Part shown: in pieces, positions 44,349 through 52,806 of the stretch
Layout: each line of letters opens with the position of its first letter
How positions within the stretch are numbered: position 1 is the stretch's first letter
DNA from: Candidatus Rhodoferax randersensis
GTDB taxonomy: Bacteria > Pseudomonadota > Gammaproteobacteria > Burkholderiales > Burkholderiaceae_C
Direction of reading: 5' to 3'
NCBI GenBank assembly: GCA_016718155.1
Contig: JADKEH010000046.1
Coordinates: forward strand, 62,001 to 126,000
DNA: 64,000 nt
Program-made: the position numbers and the translations under genes
The notes under the pieces: generated by a model
Seen by the model: the letters and a program-made list of their open reading frames with translations, nothing else
Told to the model about the DNA's origin: nothing
The model's database searches: none

Positions 44349-44735
44349 ATGACCGCATTCAAACACACCCTCCTGATCAGCGCGCTGGTGCTGGTTTGTA
44401 CGTCGACCGCTTTGGCCAAGCTACCCGCCCCCAGTGACGAAGCCAAGGCCAAAGCGGCCGAAGCCGCCGCCAAGACCGCCTGGGCCGCGAAGGTGGATGG
44501 TTACCTGTTGTGCAAATCGCAAGACAAGGTGGCGGTCCACCACGCCAAGACTGCCAAGACCGCCGGCAAGGAAGTCAAGCCCGCGCCGGCCCTGCCGCCC
44601 TGTGCCGACCCTGGGCCTTTTGTCTACACGCCTGCCGCGCCAGTTGTGGCTGCTGCGGCCAGCGCGCCCGTTGCCGCTACGCCTGCCGCGCCAGCGCCCG
44701 CCACCACCGCTGCGGCGCCGGCCAAGAAGCCTTGA
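44349..44735 (+). CDS. Small exported Ala/Pro-rich protein downstream of fdhC
   Basis: A 128-residue protein with a signal peptide (MTAFKHTLLISALVLVCTSTALA). A mature part with two cysteines (GYLLCKSQD and LPPCADPG) precedes a long Ala/Pro-rich tail. It lies 14 bp after fdhC and 73 bp before fdhD. It has no known domain; it may be a periplasmic anchor or spacer protein for the complex. Confidence 0.7.
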   Translation: MTAFKHTLLISALVLVCTSTALAKLPAPSDEAKAKAAEAAAKTAWAAKVDGYLLCKSQDKVAVHHAKTAKTAGKEVKPAPALPPCADPGPFVYTPAAPVVAAAASAPVAATPAAPAPATTAAAPAKKP

Positions 44736-44808
44736 GACCGCTCGGGCACGCTGCGCCAGGCCGATGCCTGCCGCCCTGCGCGCGCTTGCTTTGATGTAAC
44801 CTGCAGCC

Positions 44809-45711
44809 ATGTCCGCCTCGCCCCTGCCTCGCCTGACCCACGCGCGCCTGCCGCTGACGCGGGAGTTGTCCGCTGTCAACGAATACGGCGAGTTACAGCG
44901 CGTCTGGATTCCGGTCGAACGGGCCTTGACCGTGTACGTGGACAAGCGCGAACTGGTCACCCTGATGACGCTGGGCGCGCAGCCCGAGCTGCTGGTGCTG
45001 GGCTACTTGCGCAACCAGCGGCTGATCAGGGGTGCGCACGAGGTTGAATCGATCACGGTCGATTGGGAAGTCGGCGCCGCCGCCGTCAAGACCCGCAGCG
45101 GCATAGCCAACATCGAAGCCAAGACCGCCAGCAAGGTGGTCACCACCGGCTGCGGCCAGGGCAGTGTGTTTGGCAGCCTGATGGCGGATGTGGACAAGCT
45201 GGTGTTACCCCCCGCCACGCTGACGCAGGAGCAACTGTACGGCATCGTCAACGCCATTCGGGTGCAGGACAGCACCTACAAGACGGCAGGCTCGGTCCAT
45301 GGCTGTGCGCTGTTCCGGCGTGATGAGATGCTGACCTTCGTCGAGGACGTAGGCCGTCACAACGCCATTGACACCATTGCCGGCTGGATGTGGATGCAGG
45401 ATGTGGCCGCAGCCGCATCAGAGGCCGGCGCCAGCGCATCGCCGGGTCAGTTAGGCCTGTCGGGCGCCGACAAGGTGTTCTACACCACCGGGCGCCTGAC
45501 CAGCGAGATGGTGATCAAGGCCGCGCAGATGGGCATCCCGATCGTGGTGTCGCGCAGCGGCATCACCCAAATGGGCCTGGAAGTAGCGCAGCGCCTGGAC
45601 CTGTGCGCCATCGGCCGCGCCACCAACAAACGCTTTCTGTGTTTCAGCGGCGCGCAGCGCCTGCAACTCCAACCTGAGCTGGCCGGCGCCAAGCTGCGCG
45701 TGGTGGCCTGA
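44809..45711 (+). CDS. fdhD: Formate dehydrogenase accessory sulphurtransferase
   Basis: A 300-residue FdhD protein, which delivers sulphur from IscS to the molybdenum cofactor of formate dehydrogenase. Signatures: PVERALTVYVDKRELVTLM, LGYLRNQRLI, TTGCGQGS (here only one Cys in the usual Cys-x-x-Cys position), SVHGCALFRRDEM and EDVGRHNAIDTIAG. Its position at the end of the fdh operon supports the role. The downstream K+-channel gene converges on it with 2 bp between the stops. Confidence 0.93.
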   Translation: MSASPLPRLTHARLPLTRELSAVNEYGELQRVWIPVERALTVYVDKRELVTLMTLGAQPELLVLGYLRNQRLIRGAHEVESITVDWEVGAAAVKTRSGIANIEAKTASKVVTTGCGQGSVFGSLMADVDKLVLPPATLTQEQLYGIVNAIRVQDSTYKTAGSVHGCALFRRDEMLTFVEDVGRHNAIDTIAGWMWMQDVAAAASEAGASASPGQLGLSGADKVFYTTGRLTSEMVIKAAQMGIPIVVSRSGITQMGLEVAQRLDLCAIGRATNKRFLCFSGAQRLQLQPELAGAKLRVVA

Positions 45712-45713
45712 AC

Positions 45714-46562
45714 CTACGGCGGCAAGCGTGCGCCGCAGTGAAAACAGTATTGCCCCTCCGGGGTCTGGCCTTCGGTCAGGCACTCGTGGCAGGTGCGGGT
45801 GGTGGGCTCCGGCGCGGCGCGGCGCATGGCGGTCATTTCGGCTGTGACGATACCGGTCGGCACAGCCAGCACACCCCAACCCATCAGCATCATCACCGAG
45901 GCGATCATGCGGCCAAGGTCGGTCTTGGGCGTGATGTCACCGAATCCGACTGTGGTCATGGTGGTGATGGCCCAATAGACCGAGGTTGGAATGCTGGTAA
46001 AGCCGTTGCCGGGCCCTTCCACCACGTACATCACGGTGCCCATGATCAGCACGATCATCAGCACCGCCGACAGAAACACCATGATCTTGCGTCGGCTCGC
46101 CGCAAGCGCGCGACCCAGCGATTGGTACTCTGATAGATAGGCGGTGAGTTTGAAGATCCGGAACACCCGCAACAAGCGCAGCACCCGCACGTCAATCAAA
46201 GCGTGCACCTCGGGCACCAGCAGCGCCAGGTAGGTCGGCAGCACCGCCAGCAAATCGACCAGGCCAAAGAAGCTCAGGGCATAGCGAAGTGGGTGGCGCA
46301 CACACACCAGACGCGCCAGATACTCCAGGGTGAAGGCGATGGTGAAGCACCACTCCAGCGCATTGAAAAGGGTGCCATGGCGCGCGCCGATGGTCTGCAC
46401 GCTGTCGAGTATCACCACCGCGATGCTGGCCAGGATGATGGCAATCAACCACTGGTCAAACCGACGCCCGGCGCGAGTGTCGGCCTCGAAAATGATGATA
46501 TACAGCCGTAAACGCCAGCCGTCGAGGGGTTTGCCCAGTGTTTCGCCGTATGAATCTGCCAT
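45714..46562 (-). CDS. Voltage-gated potassium-channel-like protein with zinc-ribbon tail
   Basis: A 282-residue membrane protein of the six-helix ion-channel type. An S4-like arginine-rich helix is IDVRVLRLLRVFRIFKL, and the pore reads VYWAITTMTTVGFGDITPK (TVGFGD selectivity filter for K+). The C-terminal tail is CHECLTEGQTPEGQYCFHCGARL, a C-x2-C / C-x2-C zinc-ribbon-like pattern not typical of the family. The start at 46562 is the ATG of MADSYGETLGKP; the frame extends further but overlaps the next gene. No regulatory RCK domain. Confidence 0.88.
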   Translation of the reverse strand: MADSYGETLGKPLDGWRLRLYIIIFEADTRAGRRFDQWLIAIILASIAVVILDSVQTIGARHGTLFNALEWCFTIAFTLEYLARLVCVRHPLRYALSFFGLVDLLAVLPTYLALLVPEVHALIDVRVLRLLRVFRIFKLTAYLSEYQSLGRALAASRRKIMVFLSAVLMIVLIMGTVMYVVEGPGNGFTSIPTSVYWAITTMTTVGFGDITPKTDLGRMIASVMMLMGWGVLAVPTGIVTAEMTAMRRAAPEPTTRTCHECLTEGQTPEGQYCFHCGARLPP

Positions 46563-46572
46563 GGTGCGCGCC

Positions 46573-47166
46573 TCAGTGCGCTTTGCACCAGGCGATAGCG
46601 TCCTCAAGGCGGTCATCGCCCCAGAATGCTTCGTCCCCGACCACGAACGTGGGCGAGCCAAACAGACCGAGTTGGCGCGCCTGGTCAGTTGAAGCTTTGT
46701 ATTCCCGCCTTGTTTGTTCATCCGCAGCCTGAGCCAAGCAAGCGTCAGCCTCGCGGCCGATTTCCTCCAGGATGCTGCGCAGACTCTCGGGTGTACCGGG
46801 ATCCTGCTTTTGGAGAAACCAAGTGCGATAAGCGGCCTGCGTGAACGCCTTGCACCAGCCTTCGCGGACGGCGAGCGTTGCGACCAGGTTCGCCAGTTCG
46901 TTTGAATCGACAGGATATGGTGGGATGCCGTCAAATGGAATACCGAACTTTGCCGCTCGACGTTCGAGGTCGCGCCACATGTATTTCATCTTGATGGGCT
47001 TGGTCGCGAACGGAACATTGTTTTGCTCGCGCATCAGTGTCCTCACGCTGAACGGACGCCATTTCAGCGCAATGCCCGCTTGAGCCGCCAGGCTCTCGGC
47101 GCGCGTGACCGATAAGTACGAGTAGGTGCTTCCGATGAAGTAGAAGAACTCAATTTGGTGGTGCAT
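46573..47166 (-). CDS. 2-hydroxychromene-2-carboxylate isomerase-like (DsbA-fold) protein
   Basis: A 197-residue thioredoxin-fold protein of the GSH transferase kappa/HCCA isomerase family. The N-terminus IEFFYFIGSTYSYLS has the family's Ser and Tyr near the glutathione site. The C-terminus has LGLFGSPTFVVGDEAFWGDDRLEDAI. It has a strong ribosome site (GGAGG) before the ATG at 47166. The in vivo substrate is unknown; an aromatic catabolic role is possible but no partner genes are nearby. Confidence 0.88.
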   Translation of the reverse strand: MHHQIEFFYFIGSTYSYLSVTRAESLAAQAGIALKWRPFSVRTLMREQNNVPFATKPIKMKYMWRDLERRAAKFGIPFDGIPPYPVDSNELANLVATLAVREGWCKAFTQAAYRTWFLQKQDPGTPESLRSILEEIGREADACLAQAADEQTRREYKASTDQARQLGLFGSPTFVVGDEAFWGDDRLEDAIAWCKAH

Positions 47167-47406
47167 GCTGGGTCCTCCAAGTAATGAAGAGGCGGCCTTG
47201 CGGCTATTGATGAGGCGGTGCAATAAACCCATTTCCACCCAGCCATGGCCTGCAGTCCGCGCCTACTGTGCCTGCCGTTATGCGCGAGCTGCTTGGATTA
47301 TGGTCTGATGTCGGCGCGTCCGCAGCGGCGATGGCCTTGGCCGGCAAAGCGCCATGGCAATGCCCCTGTGACGATGGCGATCCGGGCTTGCGGCTAAGCT
47401 TGCGGT

Positions 47407-49926
47407 ATGAACATTTCGTTTTGGCGCCTGGGGTGGCGCACCCTGTGGCGCGATCTGCGCGGTGGCGAACTGCGCCTTCTTATGGTGGCGGTCACGCTGG
47501 CGGTGGCCTCGCTCACAGCCGTGGGCTTCTTCGCCGATCGGCTCAAGGGCGGTTTGCAGCGCGACGCGCGCGCCTTGCTGGGCGGTGATGCGGTAGTGGC
47601 CAGCGATAACCCCACGCCCGAAGCGTTCACGGCCAGAGCGCGTGAGTTGGGGTTGCAGGTGTCCCACACCCTGGGTTTCCCGACCATGGCGCGCGCCACC
47701 GACGAGCGCGGGGGAGCCACCAAGCTGGTGGCCCTCAAGGCGGTCGAGTTGGGTTATCCGCTGCGCGGCAACCTGACCGTGAGTACTGATGTCGGGCTAC
47801 CGGGCATGCCAACCCGCGATGTTCCGACCGCCGGCGAAGCCTGGGTGGAGGCCCCTTTGCTCGATGCGTTGGGTGTGCAAGTGGGAGACCAATTGCTGTT
47901 GGGCAATGCCAGCCTGCGCTTGAGTCGGGTGATTGTGACGGAGCCCGACCGCGGTGCGGGCTTCATGAGTTTTTCGCCTCGCGTGATGATCGCGCAGGTT
48001 GACCTTGCCGCGAGCGGCCTGATCCAGCCCGCCAGTCGCGTGAGCTACCGTTTGGCGGTGGCGGGAGCGGACGAACCGGTGGCGAGTTTTGTGGCCTGGG
48101 CGGCCGACGAGATCAAAAGGCCTGGCGTGCGTGGCCTGCGCGTGGAGTCGCTCGAAGGTGGGCGCCCTGAGATGGCCCAGACACTGGAGCGCGCCGAGAA
48201 GTTCCTGAGCCTGGTGGCGCTGCTGGCGGCGCTGCTGAGTGCGGTGGCCGTGGCGTTGGCCGCGCGGGGCTTTGCCGCTGGCCACCTGGACGACTGCGCC
48301 ATGCTGCGGGTGCTGGGCCTGAGTCAGCGCCGCATTGCCCTGGCCTACACCTTCGAGTTTGTGCTGATCGGCCTGTTTGCCAGTGGGCTGGGTGTGCTGA
48401 TCGGTTTTGCAGTGCACTATGTGTTTGTGTTTCTGCTGGCCGGGCTGGTGGCGGCGGTCCTGCCGGCGGCAACGATCTGGCCCGTGTTGTTCGGAGTGGG
48501 CATGGGCATGACCCTGTTGCTGGCATTCGGTCTGCCGCCCGTGCTGCAGCTCGCCCAGGTGCCACCCTTGCGGGTGATTCGCCGTGATGTCGGCAACCTG
48601 CGTCCGGCCTCGTTGGGCGTGTTGTCGGTGGGGGTGCTCGGGTTTGCCGCGTTGTTGCTGGTGGCCAGCCGCGATATGACGCTGGGCCTGATCGCCGTGG
48701 GTGGCTTCGCGGCGGCGGTGGCGGTCTTTGCCATCAGCAGTTGGCTGGCCGTCAAGCTGCTGCGCCGCGTGGTCAACGAGCGTACCGCGCCGCGCTGGAT
48801 GGTGCTGGCCACGCGCCAGATCTCGGCGCGCCCGGCCTATGCCGTGGTGCAGGTCAGTGCCTTGGCGGTGGGCCTGTTGGCGCTGGTGCTGCTGGTGCTT
48901 TTGCGCACCGACCTGATCAGCAGTTGGCGCAAGGCCACGCCGCCCGACGCGCCCAATCGCTTTGTCATCAATGTGATGCCCGAGCAAGGCGACGCCTTCG
49001 TCAAGACGCTGAAGGACGCAGGGGTCAGCGGCTACGACTGGTATCCCATGATCCGGGCGCGCCTGGTGGCGGTCAATGGCAAACCCAGCAACCCGGACGA
49101 CTACGCCGATGACCGCGCCAAGCGCCTGCTGGACCGCGAGTTCAACCTCTCGCACAGCGCGGCCAAGCCGCCCCACAACGAGATCGTCCAGGGTCAATGG
49201 ATTGAGGGCGAAGCAGACAGTGTCAGCGTCGAGGAAGGCATTGCCAAGACCCTCAACCTCAAGCTGGGCGACGTGCTGCGTTTCGATTTTGGCGGCCTGC
49301 AACTGGATTCGAAAGTGACTTCGGTACGCAAGGTTGATTGGGGCTCGATGCGGGCCAACTTCTTCGTGATGTACCCGGTGGCCAAGCTGCCCGGCGTGCC
49401 GGCCACCTACATGAGCGCCTTCAAGGCCCCCACCACCAAGGGCTTCGATAACGCGCTGGTGCGCCAGTTTCCCAATGTCACCAACGTTGACATGAGCAAC
49501 ACCATTGGCCAGGTGCAGCGGGTGCTCGACCAGGTCATTGCCGCAGTGGAGTTTTTGTTCGCCTTCACCCTGGCGGCTGGCCTGGTGGTGTTGTTTGCCT
49601 CGGTCACGGCCACGCGCGAGGAGCGCGCCCGCGAATTTGCCATCATGCGCGCCGTTGGTGCGCGCAGCAGCCTGTTGCGTCAGGTGCAGCGCGCCGAGCT
49701 GTTGGGTGTCGGGCTGCTGGCCGGTTTCCTCGCCTCGATCATGGCTGCCGTGGTGGGCTGGGCGCTGGCGCGCTACGTGTTCGGCTTCGAGTGGACGGTC
49801 TCGCCCTGGGCGGTGCTGCTGGGCGCGCTGGCCGGCGCCGTGCTGGCCCTGGCCGCAGGCTGGTGGGGCCTGCGCGAGGTGCTACGCCGCCCGGTGGTGG
49901 ACACGCTGCGGCGTGCGGCGGAGTAG
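47407..49926 (+). CDS. YbbP-type ABC transporter permease (FtsX fold)
   Basis: An 839-residue inner-membrane protein with FtsX-like permease halves. The N-terminal half has a membrane helix at about 15-35, a periplasmic MacB-like domain, then helices including VALLAALLSAVAVALAA and YVFVFLLAGLVAAVLP. The second half has a helix cluster at 500, a periplasmic region and a final set (FLFAFTLAAGLVVLFASVTAT, TREERAREFAIMRAVGARS). It belongs to the YbbP/PhnE-like putative lipid or cell-envelope exporters. The usual ATPase partner (YbbA) is not in the window, so it is an orphan here. Confidence 0.87.
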   Translation: MNISFWRLGWRTLWRDLRGGELRLLMVAVTLAVASLTAVGFFADRLKGGLQRDARALLGGDAVVASDNPTPEAFTARARELGLQVSHTLGFPTMARATDERGGATKLVALKAVELGYPLRGNLTVSTDVGLPGMPTRDVPTAGEAWVEAPLLDALGVQVGDQLLLGNASLRLSRVIVTEPDRGAGFMSFSPRVMIAQVDLAASGLIQPASRVSYRLAVAGADEPVASFVAWAADEIKRPGVRGLRVESLEGGRPEMAQTLERAEKFLSLVALLAALLSAVAVALAARGFAAGHLDDCAMLRVLGLSQRRIALAYTFEFVLIGLFASGLGVLIGFAVHYVFVFLLAGLVAAVLPAATIWPVLFGVGMGMTLLLAFGLPPVLQLAQVPPLRVIRRDVGNLRPASLGVLSVGVLGFAALLLVASRDMTLGLIAVGGFAAAVAVFAISSWLAVKLLRRVVNERTAPRWMVLATRQISARPAYAVVQVSALAVGLLALVLLVLLRTDLISSWRKATPPDAPNRFVINVMPEQGDAFVKTLKDAGVSGYDWYPMIRARLVAVNGKPSNPDDYADDRAKRLLDREFNLSHSAAKPPHNEIVQGQWIEGEADSVSVEEGIAKTLNLKLGDVLRFDFGGLQLDSKVTSVRKVDWGSMRANFFVMYPVAKLPGVPATYMSAFKAPTTKGFDNALVRQFPNVTNVDMSNTIGQVQRVLDQVIAAVEFLFAFTLAAGLVVLFASVTATREERAREFAIMRAVGARSSLLRQVQRAELLGVGLLAGFLASIMAAVVGWALARYVFGFEWTVSPWAVLLGALAGAVLALAAGWWGLREVLRRPVVDTLRRAAE

Positions 49927-49967
49927 ATCAAGGTAGCTTGCATAAAGTGACGCATAATGTGACGTAC

Positions 49968-49996
49968 TTGACAATTCATACCACCAATTACATACT
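49968..49996 (+). promoter_or_regulatory. Promoter of the VapBC-like module
   Basis: TTGACA (49968-49973) and CATACT (49991-49996) with a 17-base spacer. Two GTGACG copies 11 bases apart (49948-49953 and 49959-49964) lie just upstream and may be the autoregulator's site. Confidence 0.65.
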
Positions 49997-50022
49997 ACAA
50001 CTCAATTCTTGAGGGGTATGCC

Positions 50023-50283
50023 ATGCAAGCGATTGATGTCACTTTGGCCGAGCGCGGCCAGATTGTGATTCCCAAAGAGGCCCGCGACGCGCTGGGACTC
50101 AAACCCGGCGCGCGCTTGCAACTGCGTGTTGAAGGTGCTCGCTTGCTGATCGAGAAGAAGGTGCAGCTCGATCTCAGCCGCTGGGTCGGCAAGGCGCTCG
50201 ATGATGGGCTGAGCACCGAGCAGGCTTTGACCGAGCTGCGTGGGCGCGCCGTGCCCTGGACTGAGCCAGTTCGCAAAGCATGA
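50023..50283 (+). CDS. vapB: AbrB/SpoVT-domain antitoxin
   Basis: An 86-residue protein with an AbrB-like swapped-hairpin DNA-binding domain (VTLAERGQIVIPKEARDALGLKPGARLQLRV). The C-terminal half should bind the toxin. It overlaps the PIN gene by 4 bp (ATGA). The GGGGTATGCC leader gives a moderate ribosome site. Such antitoxins usually repress their own promoter as a complex. Confidence 0.88.
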   Translation: MQAIDVTLAERGQIVIPKEARDALGLKPGARLQLRVEGARLLIEKKVQLDLSRWVGKALDDGLSTEQALTELRGRAVPWTEPVRKA

Positions 50284-50690
50284 AGACGGCGGTTGATTCA
50301 AGCGTGCTGTTTGACATCGTCAAAGGCGCGCCAGGTGCCGTTGCGGCCCAAACGGCACTGGAGACCGCGCTGGCACACGGGGGCTTGTGCGTGTGCGCCG
50401 TGGTGGTGGCCGAACTGGGGCGCTACTTTGCTACCGAGCAGGAACTGACCGAGTTTCTCGCGGCCTGCCAGATCGACCACGACCCCATGACGATGGAGAC
50501 CGCGCTGCAAGCCGCGCGCATCATGCGGGGCTATGCCCGCAACAAAGGTCCCCGTGAGCGCACGGCCCCCGATTTTCTGATTGGTGCCCATGCCATGCAA
50601 CAGGCTGACGCACTTCTCACCACGGACGCAGGATTCTTTCGAAACCATTTCAAGGCCTTGAGCGTGGTGACACCGGGTAACCGGAGCTGA
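50280..50690 (+). CDS. vapC: PIN-domain toxin ribonuclease
   Basis: A 136-residue PIN-domain RNase. Acidic residues of the site: D6 (VDSSVLFDIV), E45 (VVVAELGRYF), D98 (TAPDFLIGAHA) and D117 (LLTTDAGFF). This fits a VapC-like toxin that cleaves RNA and is neutralised by the upstream antitoxin. All four acids are present, so it looks active. A dispersed repeat follows it. Confidence 0.9.
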   Translation: MKTAVDSSVLFDIVKGAPGAVAAQTALETALAHGGLCVCAVVVAELGRYFATEQELTEFLAACQIDHDPMTMETALQAARIMRGYARNKGPRERTAPDFLIGAHAMQQADALLTTDAGFFRNHFKALSVVTPGNRS

Positions 50691-50797
50691 CTCCGTCGCG
50701 GGACCAGGGGCGGTCGAGTCGTGGCAGACGACCTGAGCGGAACGGACCCTCGGTGGGAAGTAATCGGCTGCTATGTTTTATATAGCTTGAAACCTAT

Positions 50798-50858
50798 GGC
50801 GTGGCAATCCGCGTGTCTGGGGTAAATGGATTGCTTCACTGCGTTCGCAATGACGATG
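50798..50858. repeat. Dispersed palindromic intergenic repeat, copy B
   Basis: GCGTGGCAATCC ... GGATTGCTTCACTGCGTTCGCAATGACG: the same half-sites as the copies at 35028 and 60315. It lies between the VapC-like gene and the Smr gene. Confidence 0.75.
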
Positions 50859-50868
50859 TTCTTTCACG

Positions 50869-51531
50869 TCAACCAGCGGCCTTGACCGGCGCCAGCAGCA
50901 CCAGCATCGCCCCCGCGCCACCGTCGGCCGGCTTGGCCTGAACAAAGGCCAGTACCTCGATCTTTTGCACCAGCCAGTTGTAGACCCGCCGTTTCAGCAC
51001 GGGCGCTTTGCCGGGCGAGCCCAGGCCCTTGCCGTGGATGATGCGCACACAGCGCAGGCCTTGCTGGTTGGCCTCGCGTATGAAAGCGCCCAGGCGCTCG
51101 CGTGCGTCCTCCACGCGCAGGCCGTGCAGATCGAGCTGGCGCTGGATCGCCCAGTCGCCGCGGCGCAATTTGCGCGGGATGTCCACGCCCAGGCCGGGAC
51201 GCAAAAAGCTCATCTGCTCGTCTACATCGAGCAGCGTGCCAACATCAAACTCGTCGCTCAGCGACTCTTGCAGCGCGGCCTGTTCGTCGAGCTCGCGCTG
51301 CATCACGGTGGGTGGCGCACGCTTCTTGCTCAGTACTGCGTGCCCTTTGTCGGGCAACCGTTGCACGGCACCGGCCGCGCGCACGAACAGGTCGCGCTCG
51401 CTGGTCTGCTTGGTCTGGGCCTTGACACGCGCCTGGACCTGCTCGGCGTCCTTCTTGACCTGTTCCTCGATGGCCCGTTTGACTTGCTTGAGATCGGCCA
51501 GGCTCTTGATGGCAACCGGTTTGCGACTCAC
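50869..51531 (-). CDS. Smr-domain endonuclease-like protein
   Basis: A 220-residue protein. The N-terminal half is lysine- and glutamate-rich and probably coiled. The C-terminal Smr domain has LDLHGLRVEDARERLGAFI and VRIIHGKGLGSPGKAPVLK (the DLHG and HGKG motifs). Smr domains nick branched DNA or RNA. Its start overlaps the stop of radC by 4 bp, so the two are co-transcribed. This is the stand-alone YdaL/SmrA-like type, not MutS2. Confidence 0.88.
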   Translation of the reverse strand: MSRKPVAIKSLADLKQVKRAIEEQVKKDAEQVQARVKAQTKQTSERDLFVRAAGAVQRLPDKGHAVLSKKRAPPTVMQRELDEQAALQESLSDEFDVGTLLDVDEQMSFLRPGLGVDIPRKLRRGDWAIQRQLDLHGLRVEDARERLGAFIREANQQGLRCVRIIHGKGLGSPGKAPVLKRRVYNWLVQKIEVLAFVQAKPADGGAGAMLVLLAPVKAAG

Positions 51532-52229
51532 AACAGGCCCGACTCGGCAAACGAGAAGGCCAGCCCTGGCGCCACCACCACGTGGTCGAGCACCCGCACG
51601 TCGATCAGGGCCAAAGCTGCCTTCAGGGTCTGCGTCAGCGCCTCGTCGGCGCGCGAGGGCTGCACCGTGCCGCTGGGGTGGTTGTGTGCCAGCACCACGG
51701 CGGCAGCCTGGTGGTGCAGGGCGCGCAACACCACTTCGCGCGGGTAGACACTGGTCTGGGTCAGCGTGCCGCGAAACAGTTCTTCCATCGCCTGCAGCCG
51801 GTTTTGTGAGTCCAGAAACAGCACCGCAAACACCTCATGCGGGCGCGCCGCCAGGTGCAATTGCACATACTGCTTGACCGTGTCCGGCGTGGCGAACACG
51901 GTGCGCTCGCGCAGTTGCTGGTTCATGGCGCGGCGGGCCAGTTCCAGCACGGCGACCACCTCGGAGCGTTTGGCCGGTCCCAAACCCTTGACGCGTTTCA
52001 GATCGTCGGCACTGGCGTGCAGCAGGCCTGCGATGCCATCAAAGCCGGCGTCCGTGCCCTTGCTGGCGCCGATCTGCAGCAGTTCGTTGGCCATCTGCAG
52101 CACATTCTTGCCCGGCAGGCCGGTGCGCAGCAGGATCGCCAGCAGCTCCACGTCGCTCAGGGCGCCGGGGCCGCGGGCCAGCAATTTCTCGCGCGGTCGG
52201 GCATCGGGGGGCAGGTCGGTCAGGGGCAT
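51528..52229 (-). CDS. radC: RadC-family JAB-domain protein
   Basis: A 233-residue protein: N-terminal helix-hairpin-helix (LGPAKRSEVVAVLELARR) and C-terminal MPN/JAMM-like metal site (VVLAHNHPSGTVQPSRAD with a following DHVVVAPG). RadC was once linked to DNA repair; the true activity is unsettled. The ATG at 52229 (MPLTDLPPDARPREKLL) gives the family start; 4 further in-frame codons upstream exist. Its stop overlaps the Smr gene. Divergent from the FKBP-type gene. Confidence 0.92.
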   Translation of the reverse strand: MPLTDLPPDARPREKLLARGPGALSDVELLAILLRTGLPGKNVLQMANELLQIGASKGTDAGFDGIAGLLHASADDLKRVKGLGPAKRSEVVAVLELARRAMNQQLRERTVFATPDTVKQYVQLHLAARPHEVFAVLFLDSQNRLQAMEELFRGTLTQTSVYPREVVLRALHHQAAAVVLAHNHPSGTVQPSRADEALTQTLKAALALIDVRVLDHVVVAPGLAFSFAESGLL

Positions 52230-52341
52230 GTGCGTTTCCAATTAGTTGGGGACAGAGCTGAAGGTCTGTCCCACAAGCTTCTTACAATAGTCCCAGTTTA
52301 TTCGCCAAAGCGCAGCCCCGCGGCGCGCGCTCCCCAACTCC

Positions 52342-52806
52342 ATGACCAGTACTGTTGCCGCCGTTCAGGCGGGCTCTTTCTTGACGCTGCATTACCGCCT
52401 GGCCGGGCCGATGGGCGATGTGGTCAATACCTTTGCCGCCAAGCCCGCCACGCTGACGCTGGGAACGGGCGAGTTGTCGCCGGCGCTGGAGCAGCACCTG
52501 CTGGGCCTGGCGGAAGGCCAGCGCGCCACTTTCGAGCTGCCAGCGGGCCTGGCCTTCGGTCAACGCAGCCCGGACATGCTGCAGTGGCTCTCGCGCAAGG
52601 AGCTCGCCGACCTGGGCGATCCGGCCGAGCAGTATGCCGTGGGTGATGTGTTGCACTTTCCCACGCCCGATGGCCAGGGCCAATTTGCCGGTTCGGTGCA
52701 GGGACTGCGTGACGATGCCGGCGGCCAGGCTGTGTTGTTTGACTTCAACCACCCGCTGGCGGGCCAGCCGGTCACGTTTGAAGTGTTGGTGATCGGTATC
52801 TTGTGA
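52342..52806 (+). CDS. fkpB: FKBP-type peptidyl-prolyl cis-trans isomerase (SlpA-like)
   Basis: A 154-residue SlpA-like prolyl isomerase: FLTLHYRLAGPMGDVVNTF at the FKBP start, LPAGLAFGQRSPDMLQWL in the IF insert and VLFDFNHPLAGQPVTFEVLV at the end, typical of SlpA/FkpB rather than FkpA. It chaperones protein folding in the cytoplasm. Its stop overlaps the ispH GTG by 4 bp; fkpB-ispH is a common pairing. Confidence 0.92.
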   Translation: MTSTVAAVQAGSFLTLHYRLAGPMGDVVNTFAAKPATLTLGTGELSPALEQHLLGLAEGQRATFELPAGLAFGQRSPDMLQWLSRKELADLGDPAEQYAVGDVLHFPTPDGQGQFAGSVQGLRDDAGGQAVLFDFNHPLAGQPVTFEVLVIGIL

